Below, piece by piece: positions 9,182 to 17,509 of a DNA stretch of 64,000 nt. The stretch is from assembly GCF_009391885.1 (NCBI RefSeq), contig NZ_VZII01000051.1, forward strand, positions 1 to 64,000, given 5' to 3'. Below the pieces are notes generated by a model. That model saw only the letters and a list, made by a program, of their open reading frames with translations, did not search any database and was not told the origin of the DNA. The stretch is from Pseudomonas sp. MN1F. Lineage in GTDB: Bacteria; Pseudomonadota; Gammaproteobacteria; Pseudomonadales; Pseudomonadaceae. The position numbers and the translations under genes were made by a program. The stretch's first letter is position 1. Each line of letters opens with the position of its first letter.

Positions 9182-9397
9182 ATGGAACGTACCCTCAGTT
9201 CCGGTCTGGTTTTTGAAAGCAATGCCCAGCAGTCCCAGGCTTCCCTGCCACTGCGCGCTATCTCCACTCTGCTGCTGTGGCAGCGTCGCATGGCCAGCCG
9301 CCGTCAACTGGCTCGCCTGGATGCCCGCCTGCTGGCCGACGCCGGTATCAGCGAGTCGCAGCGTTACGAAGAGCTGAGCAAGCCGTTCTGGCGCTAA
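9182..9397 (+). CDS. DUF1127 (YjiS-like) small protein
   Basis: A 71-residue basic protein. The C-terminal half (LLLWQRRMASRRQLARLDARLLADAGIS and so on) is a textbook DUF1127 domain: a tryptophan followed by arginine-rich helix, then LxDIGL-like spacing with LLADAGIS. The start ATG follows a GGAAGGA site. Members are small and often stress- or nutrient-responsive; in some bacteria they bind RNA and affect phosphate or carbon metabolism. It sits alone between two clusters of a repeated motif and is followed by its own terminator. Function in this organism is unknown. Confidence 0.88.
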   Translation: MERTLSSGLVFESNAQQSQASLPLRAISTLLLWQRRMASRRQLARLDARLLADAGISESQRYEELSKPFWR

Positions 9398-9437
9398 GCT
9401 CCGGTTTGCCGGCTGCGGCCGGCACCGCGAATTCCCC

Positions 9438-9470
9438 AACCCGTTGCAGGCGACTGCAGCGGGTTTTTTA
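9438..9470 (+). terminator. Terminator of the DUF1127 gene
   Basis: A 12-bp stem AACCCGTTGCAG/CTGCAGCGGGTT with a GCGA loop (one G-T pair) is followed by TTTTT. It lies about 40 bp after the stop. Confidence 0.85.
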
Positions 9471-9510
9471 TTGCCCGCAAGCTACGTTTCAGAGCCGTTC
9501 CGCGCACAAC

Positions 9511-9549
9511 CTGTACAGTTATGATAATTATTAAATTTACCATAACAGT
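9511..9549. promoter_or_regulatory. Second ACTGT/ACAGT motif cluster, upstream of the DUF2388 genes
   Basis: Contains the palindrome CTGTACAG (9511-9518) and CCATAACAGTT near 9540. The latter is the inverse of ACTGTTATGG at 9100-9109 on the other side of the DUF1127 gene. The AT-rich stretch between them (ATGATAATTATTAAATTTAC) may hold promoter elements for the DUF2388 operon. A common regulator for both transcription units is inferred. Confidence 0.4.
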
Positions 9550-9697
9550 TGTCCGCTTCCGCTCCTATTAACATCCAGAAACATCACCGCGTGATACGCT
9601 TCGCTCAGCAGTCTGGTAGAACCCGTTGTCAAACACGTAACGCAACGAGCTGTGCAAGCGTCCGATTAAGCAGAACCCTATCCAGGAGTCCTAGAAC

Positions 9698-10015
9698 ATG
9701 ACCCGTAAATACCTGATTGGAGCCGCCCTGCTGCTCGGCCTGGCCAGCACCGCCCAAGCCAGCAGTTTTGTTGTTACCACCGATACCGTGGTACGCGCCT
9801 TCGCCGCCTCCACCGACGCCACTTCCGACCTGACCTCATCGTTCCGCGATGACAAGATCGTGCAGGCCGCCCGTGATGACGCCGCCAGCTTCGTCGGTAC
9901 CCAAGGCGCCATTCGTGGTGCGCGGCTGGAAAGTGCCTTCCTGCACATCCGTTCGACCATGCCGCAACTGCAAGCCAGTGATGCGCAGCTGGCTCAGGCC
10001 ATCCTCGCGATCTGA
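9698..10015 (+). CDS. Secreted DUF2388 protein, copy 1
   Basis: A 105-residue protein with a clear Sec signal peptide (RKYLIGAALLLGLASTAQA, cleavage after about residue 21). The mature part of about 84 residues carries the DUF2388 signature: VVTTDTVVRAFAAS, then QAARDDAASFVGTQG and IRGARLESAF. It is periplasmic or secreted, with no cysteine and no known function. It is the first of three tandem paralogues. The start ATG follows an AGGAG site (CCAGGAGTCC). Some databases label this family a Holliday-junction resolvase subunit, which nothing in the sequence supports. Confidence 0.88.
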   Translation: MTRKYLIGAALLLGLASTAQASSFVVTTDTVVRAFAASTDATSDLTSSFRDDKIVQAARDDAASFVGTQGAIRGARLESAFLHIRSTMPQLQASDAQLAQAILAI

Positions 10016-10104
10016 TCAAGGCTATGCAAAGCAGGTGCGTTGGCTAGCGGCCACGCACCTGGGCTAGCCTTTGCCGTTCACTCCCCCTGCCGTCAAGAAA
10101 GCTC

Positions 10105-10398
10105 ATGCGTTATCTGTTGCCGTTGCTGTTCACCGCCACTGCCATGGCCAGTGCCCACGCCATGGACACCACCACACAAGGCCTGGTCATCACGGGCTAC
10201 GTTACCAGCCAGGTCACCGCCGCCCCCTTCGACCGCAAACTGGTCAGGCAGGCCCGCGACGATGCTGCGGCATTCGTTGCCAGCGATGGCCTGATCCGTG
10301 GTGCACGCCTGGAAGCGGCACTCGACTCGCTGCGCCACAACTGCGCCCGGCACTCCGTCGGTGACCTTGAACTGGCAGAAGCAATTCTCGTCCAATAA
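10105..10398 (+). CDS. Secreted DUF2388 protein, copy 2
   Basis: A 97-residue paralogue of the neighbours, with a signal peptide (RYLLPLLFTATAMASAHA) and the same RQARDDAAAFVASDG and IRGARLEAAL blocks. It is the most divergent of the three: the N-terminal mature region is shortened by several residues and it has one cysteine near the end (RHNCARH), absent in the others. It lies 89 bp after copy 1 and 36 bp before copy 3, so co-transcription is likely. Function unknown. Confidence 0.85.
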   Translation: MRYLLPLLFTATAMASAHAMDTTTQGLVITGYVTSQVTAAPFDRKLVRQARDDAAAFVASDGLIRGARLEAALDSLRHNCARHSVGDLELAEAILVQ

Positions 10399-10434
10399 CT
10401 ATCCCTGACTCCCTGTATTTTTCGGAGATGCTCC

Positions 10435-10755
10435 ATGCGTAAACCGCTGATTGCCGCTACCCTCGGCATGTTGCTGCTGGCCGACCTGGCCCATGCACAG
10501 ACCCTGGTGGCCACCAGCAACATCATCGTGCGCGCCTTTGGCCGCTCGATCGATTTCACCTCTGACACCACCACTTCGATCCGCGACGCCAAAGTCGTGC
10601 GCGAAGCCCATGACGACGCCGCCAGCTTTGTCGCCAGCAATGGCGATATCCGTGGTGCGCAGCTCGAAGCTGCATTCAGCACCCTGCGCGAGCGTGTACC
10701 TGAAGCGCGCGACGCCAGCGACCAAGTACTGGCCGAAGCCATCCTCGCGCTGTGA
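10435..10755 (+). CDS. Secreted DUF2388 protein, copy 3
   Basis: A 106-residue paralogue with signal peptide (RKPLIAATLGMLLLADLAHA) and the blocks VVRAF-like IIVRAFGRS, REAHDDAASFVASNG and IRGAQLEAAF. It is closer to copy 1 than copy 2 is. Its stop codon overlaps the GTG start of the DUF4105 gene (GTGA), so the two are translationally coupled. That makes this paralogue the strongest candidate for a functional partner of the big protein. Confidence 0.87.
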   Translation: MRKPLIAATLGMLLLADLAHAQTLVATSNIIVRAFGRSIDFTSDTTTSIRDAKVVREAHDDAASFVASNGDIRGAQLEAAFSTLRERVPEARDASDQVLAEAILAL

Positions 10756-12710
10756 ACCGCGTGCGTGCCTGGCTGCTCGGCTGCGCCCTGACGCTGCTGG
10801 GCACGCCCGCCCTGGCCGACCTGCAGCTCGAACTGCAGGCGGCAGGCCTCGACCCGCAACAGACCCAAGCCAGCCAGGCCCTGCTCGACGAGGCCATGGT
10901 CAAGCTGCCGCCACTGTTTAAACAACGCCTGGACCGGCGCGTCACGGTCAGCTGGAGCGACAACATGCCAGCCGATGCCTATGGCCAGGCTTCGCTGGTA
11001 TCGACCCTCGAACTCAACCGCCGCCTGCTGCCCAGCCTGACTGACGGCAGTGCTGCCACCGAGCGCACCAACCGCCCCCATGGCACGGTGCGTGAAGAGC
11101 TGCTGGCCACTGTCCTGCATGAGCTCACCCATATTTATGATCGTGCCCGCCTGTGGCCAAGCGCCGAACGCTCGATGATCGCCCGCTGCGCGCGCCAGCA
11201 AGGCACGCTGGGCAAGATCGGCCAGCCGGAAGAGTGCCGCGGCCAGGCCGAACGCCGCTTTACCCTCAGCGACGACCCGCGCCTGCTCGACCTGGCTGGC
11301 TGGCCGCAATACGTCGGTCGCCGTGGCGAGCGTGAGCAGCACAACGCCCAGCTCATGCGCAGCCCCGACAGCTACGAGTTGAGCAGCCCCAAGGAATACA
11401 TCGCGGTAAACATGGAGTATTTCCTCCTCGACCCGAGCTACGGCTGCCGTCGACCGGCGCTCAACCGCTACCTGCGTGACCACTTCAGCTGGGCGCCACA
11501 GCAGAACACCTGTGCCAAAGGCCTGCCGTTCATCAATGCCGGCAGCGACTTCGCCCGCCAGCCGCTGGGCGAGATCGACCCCGAGCGGGTCTACGAGGTC
11601 GACTTCCTGCTGGCTGAGGCCAACCAGAACCTGGTCAGCCGCTGGGGCCACAGCATGCTGCGCCTGGTGATCTGCAAACCCGGTCGTCCACGTGGCCCGG
11701 ACTGCCGCCTGGACCTCGACCAGAGCCTGGTGCTGTCTTACCGTGCGTTCGTCAACGACGTGCAGCTGTCCAGCTGGGACGGCCTGGTCGGCACCTATCC
11801 CTCACGGCTGTTCGTGCTGCCGTTGGGCCAGGTGATCGATGAATACACCAAGACCGAACTGCGCAGCCTAGCCTCGGTACCACTCAAGCTCAACCGCGAC
11901 GAAATCGAGAACCTGGTGCGCCAGGCCGCCGAGATGCACTGGAGCTACGACGGCAATTATTGGTTCCTGTCCAACAACTGCGCGGTGGAATCGTTGAAGC
12001 TGCTGCGCAGCGGCACGGCCAACCCACGCCTGAATGATCTCGACAGCATCATGCCCAATGGGTTGCTGGCCGTGCTCAAGGGCAGGGGACTGGCCGATAC
12101 CAGCGTGCTCGATGACCCGCGAGAGGCCCTGCGCCTGGGCTATCGCTTCGACTCTTACCGCGACCGCTACCAGGCCATGTTCGATGTGCTGAGGAAGCAG
12201 TTGCCGATCAAGCAGACCGAGGTCGAGGACTGGCTGGCCCAGGATCCAGAGCAGAGGCGCGCGTGGTTCGACAAGGCCGACCTGCGCACCAGCGCGGCCT
12301 TGCTGCTACTCGAGCAGGCCAGCCTGCGCCGGCAGTTGCTGCTGGCTCAGGACGAAGTGAAACAGCGCTACCTGAACGCCGCAGCGCTGAAGGACGGCAG
12401 CATCAACAAAGCCGACGAGACCCTGAAGCAGATGCTTGCCAACAGCGGCTTCCTCAGCCGCCCGGCCGAGTTGCTGGATGCCAAGGGCTATGGGTTGCCA
12501 CAGCCGGAAGAGCGCAAGCACCTGGAGCAGGTCAGCGCCGAGCGACAGGCCAAGCTGCTGCGCCTGAGCAGCGACCTGGACAAAGAGGTGAGGGCGCTGC
12601 TGGAGCCTTCACGGGCGAAGGAAATTGCCGCGGTCGAGGCCAACGTGAAGCACATTGGCGAGCATTTGCGGGCCTTGCACAAGGCAGCTGGCGGCCTGCA
12701 GTTGCCCTGA
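10752..12710 (+). CDS. Large secreted DUF4105 (Lnb-type) protein with an HExxH motif
   Basis: A 652-residue exported protein (signal peptide VRAWLLGCALTLLGTPALA). Residues about 120-130 hold a metalloprotease-like HELTH (H123, E124, H127). The DUF4105 domain follows at about 275-430, with the conserved WGHSMLRL (H300) and SNNCAVES (C410), the presumed His/Cys pair of this cysteine-peptidase-like fold. The C-terminal 200 residues are helical and possibly coiled-coil. As I recall, DUF4105 includes the Bacteroides lipoprotein N-acyltransferase Lnb, but pseudomonads already have Lnt, so the role here is open. It starts with GTG overlapping the stop of the third DUF2388 gene and ends before a perfect hairpin. 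Confidence 0.8.
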   Translation: MNRVRAWLLGCALTLLGTPALADLQLELQAAGLDPQQTQASQALLDEAMVKLPPLFKQRLDRRVTVSWSDNMPADAYGQASLVSTLELNRRLLPSLTDGSAATERTNRPHGTVREELLATVLHELTHIYDRARLWPSAERSMIARCARQQGTLGKIGQPEECRGQAERRFTLSDDPRLLDLAGWPQYVGRRGEREQHNAQLMRSPDSYELSSPKEYIAVNMEYFLLDPSYGCRRPALNRYLRDHFSWAPQQNTCAKGLPFINAGSDFARQPLGEIDPERVYEVDFLLAEANQNLVSRWGHSMLRLVICKPGRPRGPDCRLDLDQSLVLSYRAFVNDVQLSSWDGLVGTYPSRLFVLPLGQVIDEYTKTELRSLASVPLKLNRDEIENLVRQAAEMHWSYDGNYWFLSNNCAVESLKLLRSGTANPRLNDLDSIMPNGLLAVLKGRGLADTSVLDDPREALRLGYRFDSYRDRYQAMFDVLRKQLPIKQTEVEDWLAQDPEQRRAWFDKADLRTSAALLLLEQASLRRQLLLAQDEVKQRYLNAAALKDGSINKADETLKQMLANSGFLSRPAELLDAKGYGLPQPEERKHLEQVSAERQAKLLRLSSDLDKEVRALLEPSRAKEIAAVEANVKHIGEHLRALHKAAGGLQLP

Positions 12711-12715
12711 ACCCT

Positions 12716-12748
12716 GTACCGGCCTCACCCTGTAGATGAGGCCGGTAC
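12716..12748. terminator. Bidirectional terminator-like hairpin
   Basis: A perfect 12-bp stem GTACCGGCCTCA/TGAGGCCGGTAC with a nine-base loop lies between the converging DUF4105 and GFA genes. There is no strong T-run on either side, but position and stability suit a shared terminator. Confidence 0.6.
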
Positions 12749-12763
12749 AGGCAACACAAAGGC

Positions 12764-13165
12764 TTACAGACTTTCCTGCGCCTCCCCCGGCAACTGCTCA
12801 TCCAGGTGCAGCCAGGGCAACCGGCTGCCAATCCAGATGTGTCGCCTGGCCGGCGCCCGTTCCGGGTGATCCAGCGTCGCCACCGTCACATCGATACTTC
12901 CCGGGCTATGTTCGGTCACCAACGCCACATGCGCCCCGCATTCCCCACAGAAATACCGCTTGCAACTGGCCGGCGCCACATAGCACTGGGGCCGCCCGGC
13001 CAACCAGCGGAAACCGGTGCGGGGCAGGGTGACCCAGGTCACCACCAGCCCGCCGCTGACCCGCCGACAGATCGAACAATGGCAATGGGCGACATCCGTC
13101 AGGTCACCCTGCAGCCGATAACGCAAGGCCCCGCAATGGCAGCCACCCTCGGTTACATCCAGCAT
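12764..13165 (-). CDS. GFA family (glutathione-dependent formaldehyde-activating type) zinc protein
   Basis: A 133-residue protein with the complete zinc-ligand pattern of the Gfa/CENP-V fold: GGCHCGALRY near the N-terminus, AHCHCSICRR at about 30 and YFCGECGAH at about 92. Members bind two zinc ions; most have no proven substrate and may be S-hydroxymethylglutathione synthase-like. I chose the ATG at 13165, preceded by GGAGG, over the adjacent GTG at 13168. It stands alone on the minus strand, so the substrate cannot be inferred from neighbours. Confidence 0.85.
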   Translation of the reverse strand: MLDVTEGGCHCGALRYRLQGDLTDVAHCHCSICRRVSGGLVVTWVTLPRTGFRWLAGRPQCYVAPASCKRYFCGECGAHVALVTEHSPGSIDVTVATLDHPERAPARRHIWIGSRLPWLHLDEQLPGEAQESL

Positions 13166-13168
13166 CAC

Positions 13169-13443
13169 CTACCTCCCGTCGCCGTTTTCCCGGCGAAAGC
13201 TGGCTGAAAGCTTGTCCCCCTAGGATAGCCGCCACTACCGGCACAAGACCGGTCAGCCAGGGCACCCGGAAGTCTCCGCGCCCGGCCCATCAACAACAAC
13301 AATGGTGATTCTGATGTATTCCTGCGCCCGCCTTTCCGCACGCCTTTATGTAGCCCCCCTCCGCATGCTCCCCGTGCAGCGCCAAACGCGCTGATCCGCC
13401 CGAATAGCCATTCCTTTCGCCGCGCCACGCCTGGAGTATTGCC
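13169..13443. other. Intergenic leader of the citrate transporter gene
   Basis: No gene seen. It contains CAACAACAACAA at 13291-13302, a repeat of the AnAACAA type bound by Hfq/Crc in pseudomonads, about 145 bases upstream of the transporter start. Whether it lies in the mRNA depends on an unmapped promoter. Confidence 0.35.
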
Positions 13444-14751
13444 ATGCTGACCTTCCTCGGCTTTGCCATGGTCATCACCTTCATGTACCTGATCATGACC
13501 AAGCGCCTGTCGGCCTTGATCGCGCTGATCCTGGTACCGATCCTGTTCGCCCTGTTCGGCGGTTTTTCCGCCAAGATCGGCCCGATGATGCTCGAAGGCA
13601 TCAGCAAGCTTGCGCCCACCGGCGTGATGCTGATGTTCGCCATTCTCTATTTCGCCCTGATGATCGACTCCGGCCTGTTCGACCCGGCCGTGCGCAAGAT
13701 CCTCAAGCTGGTCAAGGGTGACCCGCTGAAAGTCTCGGTCGGCACGGCGGTGCTGGCCCTGGTGGTCTCACTCGACGGTGACGGCGCCACCACCTACATG
13801 ATCTGTTGCGCCGCCATGCTGCCGATGTACAGCCGCCTGGGCATGAGCCCGCGGATCATGGCCGGCCTGATCATCCTCGCCGGCGGGGTGATGAACATGA
13901 CGCCATGGGGTGGCCCGACCGCCCGCGCTGCCAGCGCCCTGCATGTAGACCCGTCGGACATCTTCGTGCCGATGATCCCGGCCATGGCCTTCGGTGTGCT
14001 GGCGATCCTCGCCATCGCCTACCTGTACGGCAAGCGCGAACGTGCCCGCCTGGGTGAACTGCACCTGCCGACGGACGACATCGACCACAGCGAAATCAGC
14101 GTGTCGCAGTTCCCGGAAGCGCGTCGCCCCAAGCTGATCTACTTCAACGGTGCCCTGACCGCCGGCCTGATGGTCGCGCTGATCGCTGGCCTGCTGCCGC
14201 TGCCGGTACTGTTCATGATCGCCTTCAGCATCGCCATGATCGTCAACTACCCGTGCCTGCAGCAACAGAAAGACCGCATCGCCGCTCACGCCGGCAGTGT
14301 GCTGGCCGTGACCGGTCTGATCTTCGCCGCGGGCATCTTCACCGGTATCCTGTCCGGTACCGGCATGGTCGAGGCCATGTCCAAGAGCCTGCTGGCGGTC
14401 ATCCCTGAAGCACTGGGCCCGTACCTGGCGGTGATCACTGCGATCGTGAGCATGCCGTTCACCTTCTTCATGTCCAACGACGCCTTCTACTACGGTGTGC
14501 TGCCGGTACTGTCGGAAGCGGCCAGCCATTACGGCATCAGCCCAGTGGAAATGGCCCGTGCCTCGATTGTCGGGCAGCCGGTTCACCTGCTCAGCCCACT
14601 GGTGCCTTCGACCTACCTGCTGGTGGCCCTGGCCGGTATCGAGTTCGGTGATCACCAGCGCTTCACGCTCAAGTGGGCAGTGCTGGTATGCCTATGCATA
14701 ATGTTCGCCGCGCTGCTGATGGGCATTTTCCCGCTGTTCAGTAGTCTTTAA
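13444..14751 (+). CDS. CitMHS family citrate-metal/H+ symporter
   Basis: A 435-residue inner-membrane transporter with about 12 hydrophobic helices. The DGDGATTYMICCAAMLPMY segment and MNMTPWGGPTARAA near residue 150 are hallmarks of the CitMHS family, as is FFMSNDAFYYGVLPVLSE near 345. It imports citrate complexed with Mg2+ or Ca2+ together with protons. The ATG at 13444 is preceded by a GGAG site (CTGGAGTATTGCC). A strong hairpin follows at 14771. No two-component citrate regulator is adjacent. The metal preference cannot be read from sequence. Confidence 0.92.
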   Translation: MLTFLGFAMVITFMYLIMTKRLSALIALILVPILFALFGGFSAKIGPMMLEGISKLAPTGVMLMFAILYFALMIDSGLFDPAVRKILKLVKGDPLKVSVGTAVLALVVSLDGDGATTYMICCAAMLPMYSRLGMSPRIMAGLIILAGGVMNMTPWGGPTARAASALHVDPSDIFVPMIPAMAFGVLAILAIAYLYGKRERARLGELHLPTDDIDHSEISVSQFPEARRPKLIYFNGALTAGLMVALIAGLLPLPVLFMIAFSIAMIVNYPCLQQQKDRIAAHAGSVLAVTGLIFAAGIFTGILSGTGMVEAMSKSLLAVIPEALGPYLAVITAIVSMPFTFFMSNDAFYYGVLPVLSEAASHYGISPVEMARASIVGQPVHLLSPLVPSTYLLVALAGIEFGDHQRFTLKWAVLVCLCIMFAALLMGIFPLFSSL

Positions 14752-14770
14752 TTAACACGCATCACCCAAT

Positions 14771-14798
14771 GCGATGCGCCCCTGAAGGGGTGCATCGC
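14771..14798 (+). terminator. Terminator-like hairpin after the citrate transporter
   Basis: A 12-bp stem GCGATGCGCCCC/GGGGTGCATCGC (one G-T pair) with a stable TGAA loop, followed by CTTTAT. It ends 23 bp before the terC-like start, so that gene's leader is very short unless transcription reads through. Confidence 0.7.
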
Positions 14799-14821
14799 CT
14801 TTATCGTTTGAAGGAATACAC

Positions 14822-15592
14822 ATGGAATGGCTGACCAGCCCGGAAATCTGGGTTGCCTTTTTTACCCTCACAGCGCTTGAGATCGTGCTCGGGATCGACA
14901 ACATCATCATGATCTCGATCCTGGTCAGCCGCATGCCCAAGCACATGCAGCCGCGCACCCGGATCTTCGGCCTGGCCCTGGCCATGGTCACCCGCATCAT
15001 GCTGCTGCTGTCGATCACCTGGGTCATGCGCCTGACCGCCGATCTGTTCGTGGTATTCGGCCAGGGCATTTCCGGTCGTGACCTGATTCTGTTCTGCGGC
15101 GGCCTGTTCCTGCTGTGGAAAAGCTCGCAAGAGATCTATCACGGCCTGGAAGGCGAGGAAGAGAGCGCCGACGAACCCAAGGGCGCTGGCGGCAAGTTCC
15201 TGTACACCATCATCCAGATCGCCATCATCGACATCGTGTTCTCGCTGGACTCGGTGATCACCGCCGTCGGCATGGTCTCGCACGTGCCAGTGATGATTGC
15301 TGCCATCGTCGTCGCGGTGCTGGTGATGATGGCCTGCGCCGGCGCCATCAGCGACTTCATCGACAAACACCCGTCGCTGAAAATGCTCGCACTTTCGTTC
15401 CTGATCGTCGTCGGTACCGTGCTGATCGCCGAATCTTTCGACGTGCACGTGCCAAAGGGCTACGTCTACTTTGCCATGGCCTTCTCGCTGGCCGTGGAGG
15501 CGATCAACATCCGCATGCGCACCGCCATGGCTCGCAAGCAAGGCAAGGAACATGAGCCGGTGAAACTGCGTAAGGACATTCCGGGTCAATAA
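14822..15592 (+). CDS. TerC family integral membrane protein
   Basis: A 256-residue membrane protein with seven or so helices and the family's acidic in-membrane motifs: ALEIVLGIDNIIMISILV near residue 20 and IIDIVFSLDSVITAVGMV near 135. A further block is FLIVVGTVLIAESFDVHVPKGYVYFAMAFSLAVEAIN. TerC proteins are tied to metal (especially manganese) export to the surface or to tellurite resistance. No yybP-ykoY riboswitch precedes it; only 70 bp separate it from the previous gene. A terminator follows. Confidence 0.9.
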   Translation: MEWLTSPEIWVAFFTLTALEIVLGIDNIIMISILVSRMPKHMQPRTRIFGLALAMVTRIMLLLSITWVMRLTADLFVVFGQGISGRDLILFCGGLFLLWKSSQEIYHGLEGEEESADEPKGAGGKFLYTIIQIAIIDIVFSLDSVITAVGMVSHVPVMIAAIVVAVLVMMACAGAISDFIDKHPSLKMLALSFLIVVGTVLIAESFDVHVPKGYVYFAMAFSLAVEAINIRMRTAMARKQGKEHEPVKLRKDIPGQ

Positions 15593-15608
15593 GATCAGGA
15601 CGCGCAGC

Positions 15609-15634
15609 AAAAAGGGCCCTCCGGGGCCCTTTTT
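15609..15634. terminator. Terminator after the TerC gene
   Basis: A perfect 11-bp stem AAAAAGGGCCC/GGGCCCTTTTT with a TCCG loop. Runs of A and T flank it on both sides, so it could act in both directions. Confidence 0.9.
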
Positions 15635-15820
15635 CATGTGCAAGCTTTCATGACACAAACATTTCAAATGCTTGCAGAGCGTGCCAAGCTGGCGCGAGGT
15701 CCGCAAAACAACTAAAGCTTGAGTAAGCACTGGATCAAAACACCCACCCCCGGGCCAGGCTTACGGCTTCACATATTTTGGCTCCACTGCTGGAGCCCGA
15801 GAACAAAGGGGGGCTCGACC

Positions 15821-17479
15821 ATGCTGACCCTGCTTGACCTGCTCTCCGCCGTGGCCTTGCTGGTGTGGGGCACGCATATCGTCCGTACCGGCATCCTCAG
15901 GGTGTTCGGCTCCAACCTGCGCCGTGTACTCAGCCAGAACATGAACCGCCGGCCGCTGGCATTCATTGCCGGCATCGTGGTCACTGCCGTGGTGCAGAGC
16001 AGCAACGCCACCGCCATGCTGGTCACCTCCTTCGTCGGCCAGGGCCTGATGGCCATGACCCCGGCGCTGGCGATCATGCTCGGTGCCGACGTGGGTACCG
16101 CGCTGATGGCCCGGGTACTGACCTTCGACCTGTCGTGGCTGTCGCCGCTGCTGGTGTTCCTCGGGGTGATCTTCTTCCTCTCGCGCAAGCAGACCCGTGC
16201 CGGCCAGTTGGGCCGCGTGGGCATCGGCCTGGGCCTGATCATCCTGGCCCTGCAGCTGATCGTGCAGGCGGCAGCGCCGATCACCCACGCACAAGGCGTG
16301 AAGGTGCTGTTCGCGTCCTTGACCGGCGACATCATGCTCGACGCCCTGGTCGGCGCGCTGTTCGCCATGGTTTCGTATTCCAGCCTGGCTGCCGTGCTGC
16401 TCACCGCCACCCTGGCCGGCGCCGAAGTGATCAGCCTGCCGGTGGCCATCGGCCTGGTGGTAGGCGCCAACATCGGCAGCGGCCTGCTGGCCTTCATCAG
16501 CACCAGCATGCAGAACGCCGCAGGTCGCCGTGTGGCCCTGGGCAGCCTGCTGTACAAGCTGATTGGCCTGGTGCTGATCATCCCTGTGCTGCACCCACTG
16601 GTAGAGTGGATGGACAGCCTGAGCTTCAGCCCGCAGGAGCTGGTGATCGGCTTCCACCTGCTCTACAACACCCTGCGCTGCCTGATCATGCTGCCGACGG
16701 TCAAACCCATGGGCCGCCTGTGCAATGCGTTGCTGCCCGAACGCGAGGCCAGCAATGGCCAGATACGCCCGCGTCATCTCGATGCCTCGGCGCTGACCAC
16801 GCCCAGCCTGGCCCTGGCCAATGCCGCGCGGGAAACCCTGCGCCTGGGCGACATCGTCGACAGCCTGCTGGAGGCCATGCTCGGCGCCCTGCGCGGCACC
16901 CACACTGCCATACCCCAGCAGGTGCGGGCCTTGAGCGAGGATGCCGAAGCGCTGTACAGCGCGATCAAGCTGTACCTCGCGCAGATGCCACGGGAAGACC
17001 TCAGCGACCAGGACAACCGGCGCTGGGCCGAAATCATCGAACTGGCGATCAACCTGAAGATGGCCTGCGACCTGATCGAGCGCATGCTGCGCAAGGTGCA
17101 GCAGCAGAAAACCAGCCAGCGCCGGGAGTTTTCCCAGGTCGGCCTGGAAGAACTCACCGGGCTACAGGAGCAATTGCTGGCCAACCTGCGTCTGGGCCTG
17201 TCGGTATTCCTCAGCGCCGACCCGGAAAGCGCGCGCCTGCTACTGCGTGAAAAACGCCGCTTCCGCGCCCAGGAACGGCGCCTGGCGCATGCCCATGTCA
17301 GCCGTTTGCAGCGTAAGGTAGTGCAAAGTATCGAGACGAGTTCGCTACACTTGGAGCTGATCGCCGACATGAAGCGGTTGAACTCTTTGTTCTGCAGCAG
17401 TGCCTATGTGGTACTGGGTGGCTCGGACACTGGCGGGCTGCTGCTCGACAGCGTCCCGGAAGATGCCCACCTGTCCTGA
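15821..17479 (+). CDS. Na+/phosphate cotransporter family protein with PhoU-like C-terminus
   Basis: A 552-residue protein. The first 320 or so residues form two inverted Na/Pi cotransporter repeats; each carries the glutamine-serine-serine signature (VVTAVVQSSNATAMLVTSFVG near 50, then MVSYSSLAAVLLTATLAG near 185). The C-terminal 230 residues are helical and PhoU-like. It probably moves or senses phosphate at the inner membrane. I chose the ATG at 15821 (MLTLLDLLSAVALLVWG), which begins directly in the first helix, rather than the upstream ATG-less extension to 15719. The 30 bp to the next gene suggest co-transcription with the M16 peptidase. Confidence 0.88.
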   Translation: MLTLLDLLSAVALLVWGTHIVRTGILRVFGSNLRRVLSQNMNRRPLAFIAGIVVTAVVQSSNATAMLVTSFVGQGLMAMTPALAIMLGADVGTALMARVLTFDLSWLSPLLVFLGVIFFLSRKQTRAGQLGRVGIGLGLIILALQLIVQAAAPITHAQGVKVLFASLTGDIMLDALVGALFAMVSYSSLAAVLLTATLAGAEVISLPVAIGLVVGANIGSGLLAFISTSMQNAAGRRVALGSLLYKLIGLVLIIPVLHPLVEWMDSLSFSPQELVIGFHLLYNTLRCLIMLPTVKPMGRLCNALLPEREASNGQIRPRHLDASALTTPSLALANAARETLRLGDIVDSLLEAMLGALRGTHTAIPQQVRALSEDAEALYSAIKLYLAQMPREDLSDQDNRRWAEIIELAINLKMACDLIERMLRKVQQQKTSQRREFSQVGLEELTGLQEQLLANLRLGLSVFLSADPESARLLLREKRRFRAQERRLAHAHVSRLQRKVVQSIETSSLHLELIADMKRLNSLFCSSAYVVLGGSDTGGLLLDSVPEDAHLS

Positions 17480-17509
17480 TCTCGCACACCTGGAGACCGT
17501 CGCTCGCCC

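Noticed and set aside
9058..9551. DUF1127 gene with inverted motif copies as a mobile cassette
   Set aside because: The inverted matches are only about 10 bp, there is no target duplication and no transposase; shared operators explain them better.
14752..14821. yybP-ykoY manganese riboswitch upstream of the TerC gene
   Set aside because: Only 70 bp are available and they contain a terminator-like hairpin; none of the conserved riboswitch core is present.
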